Assembly (NCBI GenBank): GCA_007618135.1
Contig: PHFX01000013.1
Span: 1-43,732, forward strand
Length of the DNA: 43,732 nucleotides
Direction of reading: 5' to 3'
Origin: Candidatus Brocadia sp. WS118
Lineage (GTDB): Bacteria > Planctomycetota > Brocadiia > Brocadiales > Brocadiaceae
In this document: one piece after another, positions 42,610-43,732 of the stretch
Layout of the letters: each line of letters starts with the position of its first letter
Numbering within the stretch: position 1 is the stretch's first letter
Notes under the pieces: model-generated
Database searches by the model: none
Seen by the model: only the letters and a program-made list of their open reading frames with translations
Told to the model about the DNA's origin: nothing
Position numbers and translations under genes: made by a program

Positions 42610-43570
42610 GCCTCTGAACTGTTTTCAGTAATTTCTGCCAAATGCTTTTAGATCAACGATATAGGGAGTTGAATCATGAGAGAACTGGAAACTAATTTGC
42701 TGGATTGGCAGAAACGGTATGGAACGGAAGAAGCTTGTGCGCAGGCGCTGACGCAGCAACGCTGGCCGGAAGGGTTCCGTTGCCCGCGCTGCGGGCATGA
42801 TCATGGTTATGTCATCAGCACACGCCACTCCTACGAGTGCTCCAAGTGTCATTACCAAACCTCGCTTACGGCGGGAACACTGTTTCACTCCACCAATCTG
42901 TCGCTGACTAAATGGTTCTGGGCGATTTACCTGTCTGCCTCGGACAAGGGTGGCATTTCTGCCGTACGTCTTTCTAAACAAATCCAGGTTTCCTGGGTTA
43001 CGGCTTGCCGGATATTGCGCAAGATTCGCATTGCTATGGGACACAGGGATAGCATCTATCGGCTGCACGATCTGATTGAGATTGACGATGCCTTGGTGGG
43101 TGGTCGCCGCAGTGGAAAGCGAGGTCGTGGTGCCGAAGGTAAAACCCCAATACTGGTGGCAATTGAGAACCGAAGCAAGTGTGCCGGATTTATCGCCATG
43201 CAACAGGTCTCTGCTGTTACTCATGAAACAGTAGCAAAGTTTGTTCAATGTCATCTCCCGCCCAGTCAGTTGGTGCGTAGCGATGCGCTGGCTTCCCTGG
43301 CGGAAATTGGCAAAACCCAGCATCATGCCGCACGGGTGTCGCCGCCTGATATGGCGGGCGAATGGCTGCCCTGGGTGCATATTGCCATCGGCAACCTCAA
43401 GGCATTTCTGTTGGGCACTTATCACGGTGTATCGTCCAGGTATCTGCAGGAGTATCTCAATGAGTTCTGCTACCGGTTCAACCGGCGTATGTGGGAGGCC
43501 GAATTGCCGCTACGCCTTCTCAATGCTTGCCTGACGCACACTCAGATCAAACTGAAAATAGTATAGAGGC
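42610..43570 (+). mobile_element. IS1595-family insertion sequence
   Basis: The terminal repeats GCCTCTGAACTGTTTTCAGT (42610-42629) and 43551-43570 (reversed) match at 17 of 20 positions. The repeats enclose one transposase gene, and the right one overlaps its stop codon. The family makes 8-bp target duplications, but I cannot see one here, since both flanks are AT-rich and differ. Confidence 0.8.
42676..43566 (+). CDS. IS1595-family transposase
   Basis: This 296-residue transposase has an N-terminal zinc ribbon (CPRCGHDHGY and then YECSKCHYQTSLTAGTLFHST, residues 36-72). A helix-turn-helix (GGISAVRLSKQIQVSWVTACRILRKIR) follows. The catalytic part shows IEIDDALVGGRRSGKRGRGAEGKTP, LVRSDALASL and WVHIAIGNLKAFLLGTYHGVS, the family's DDNK pattern. 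No frame damage is seen. It lies between the tRNA-Thr fragment and the window end. Confidence 0.93.
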   Translation: MRELETNLLDWQKRYGTEEACAQALTQQRWPEGFRCPRCGHDHGYVISTRHSYECSKCHYQTSLTAGTLFHSTNLSLTKWFWAIYLSASDKGGISAVRLSKQIQVSWVTACRILRKIRIAMGHRDSIYRLHDLIEIDDALVGGRRSGKRGRGAEGKTPILVAIENRSKCAGFIAMQQVSAVTHETVAKFVQCHLPPSQLVRSDALASLAEIGKTQHHAARVSPPDMAGEWLPWVHIAIGNLKAFLLGTYHGVSSRYLQEYLNEFCYRFNRRMWEAELPLRLLNACLTHTQIKLKIV

Positions 43571-43732
43571 ATAATAAATTATGCGATTCTATAAGTGATT
43601 TTCAATAATCAGTTGTGGCATCGCCTTTTTTATCTATATGTCAACATTCCCTCTAAAAATATAAGAATTTTCCTATATATCAATATTATATTTTCAGTAC
43701 TTTTTGTTTATTATGCCGTAATATTGCCTCAA
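43571..43732. other. window end, no feature seen
   Basis: These 162 AT-rich bases hold no gene, RNA or repeat that I can support. Confidence 0.4.

Noticed and set aside
42599-43581. 8-bp target duplication of the IS1595-family element
   Set aside because: Both flanks are AT-rich but do not match in any register I tried.
1-43732. Integrative conjugative element in a chromosome
   Set aside because: Replication, partition and toxin-antitoxin genes point to a plasmid. No integrase gene is seen, although the tRNA-Thr fragment and sbcC pieces leave past chromosomal contact possible.

Overview
The window is most likely part of a betaproteobacterial conjugative plasmid, possibly from a Nitrosomonas-type ammonia oxidiser, although the genus is an inference. 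The evidence is a complete-looking IncP/RP4-like backbone: Tra1 genes in the RP4 order around an RP4-like oriT, the mating-channel operon trbA-trbL plus trbN, an iteron replicon with an initiator gene, KorB, KfrB-like proteins and a partition locus. The host guess rests on moderate GC content and a UT-family urea transporter, and it remains untested.

Layout. 1-5931: traG-traI-traJ on the minus strand and traK-traL-traM on the plus strand, diverging from oriT with a predicted nic at 4057/4058. 5984-7615: an unrecognised gene, a Phd/ParE-type toxin-antitoxin pair and a decayed gene. 7739-9369: a partition locus whose upstream region is present as three tandem copies rich in ACGTAC motifs, followed by parA, a small ribbon-helix-helix partner gene and a perfect palindrome. 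9479-12695: a KfrB-like gene, an AT-rich stretch, a DnaA box, 11 iterons, rep and korB, all genes on the minus strand. 12935-24541: trbA, trbBCDEFGHIJKL, an OmpA-type lipoprotein gene and trbN, closely packed on the plus strand. 24667-27522: a second KfrB-like gene, a small gene and a large ArdC/metallopeptidase/Toprim protein of TraC type.

27523 to the end is accessory and scarred DNA. It holds an IS30 remnant abutting an IS3 remnant, a secreted six-repeat protein, a cargo-free Tn3-family transposon that splits an HNH-like gene, and a minus-strand cluster (OsmC-like protein, flavin monooxygenase-like protein, TetR regulator, urea transporter, small membrane protein). These are followed by a REP-like inverted repeat, an IS5-family element with a probable -1 frameshift, a 5'-truncated sbcC, the first codons of a DUF262-type gene, the 3' part of a tRNA-Thr gene and an IS1595-family element.

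How it works together. TraI, TraJ and TraK would form the relaxosome at oriT, and TraG would couple it to the Trb type IV secretion channel. TrbA, KorB and probably a TTAGCTAA-binding repressor would control transcription. Rep would bind the iterons to start replication. ParA with its small partner, and perhaps KorB, would partition the plasmid, and the toxin-antitoxin pair would stabilise it.
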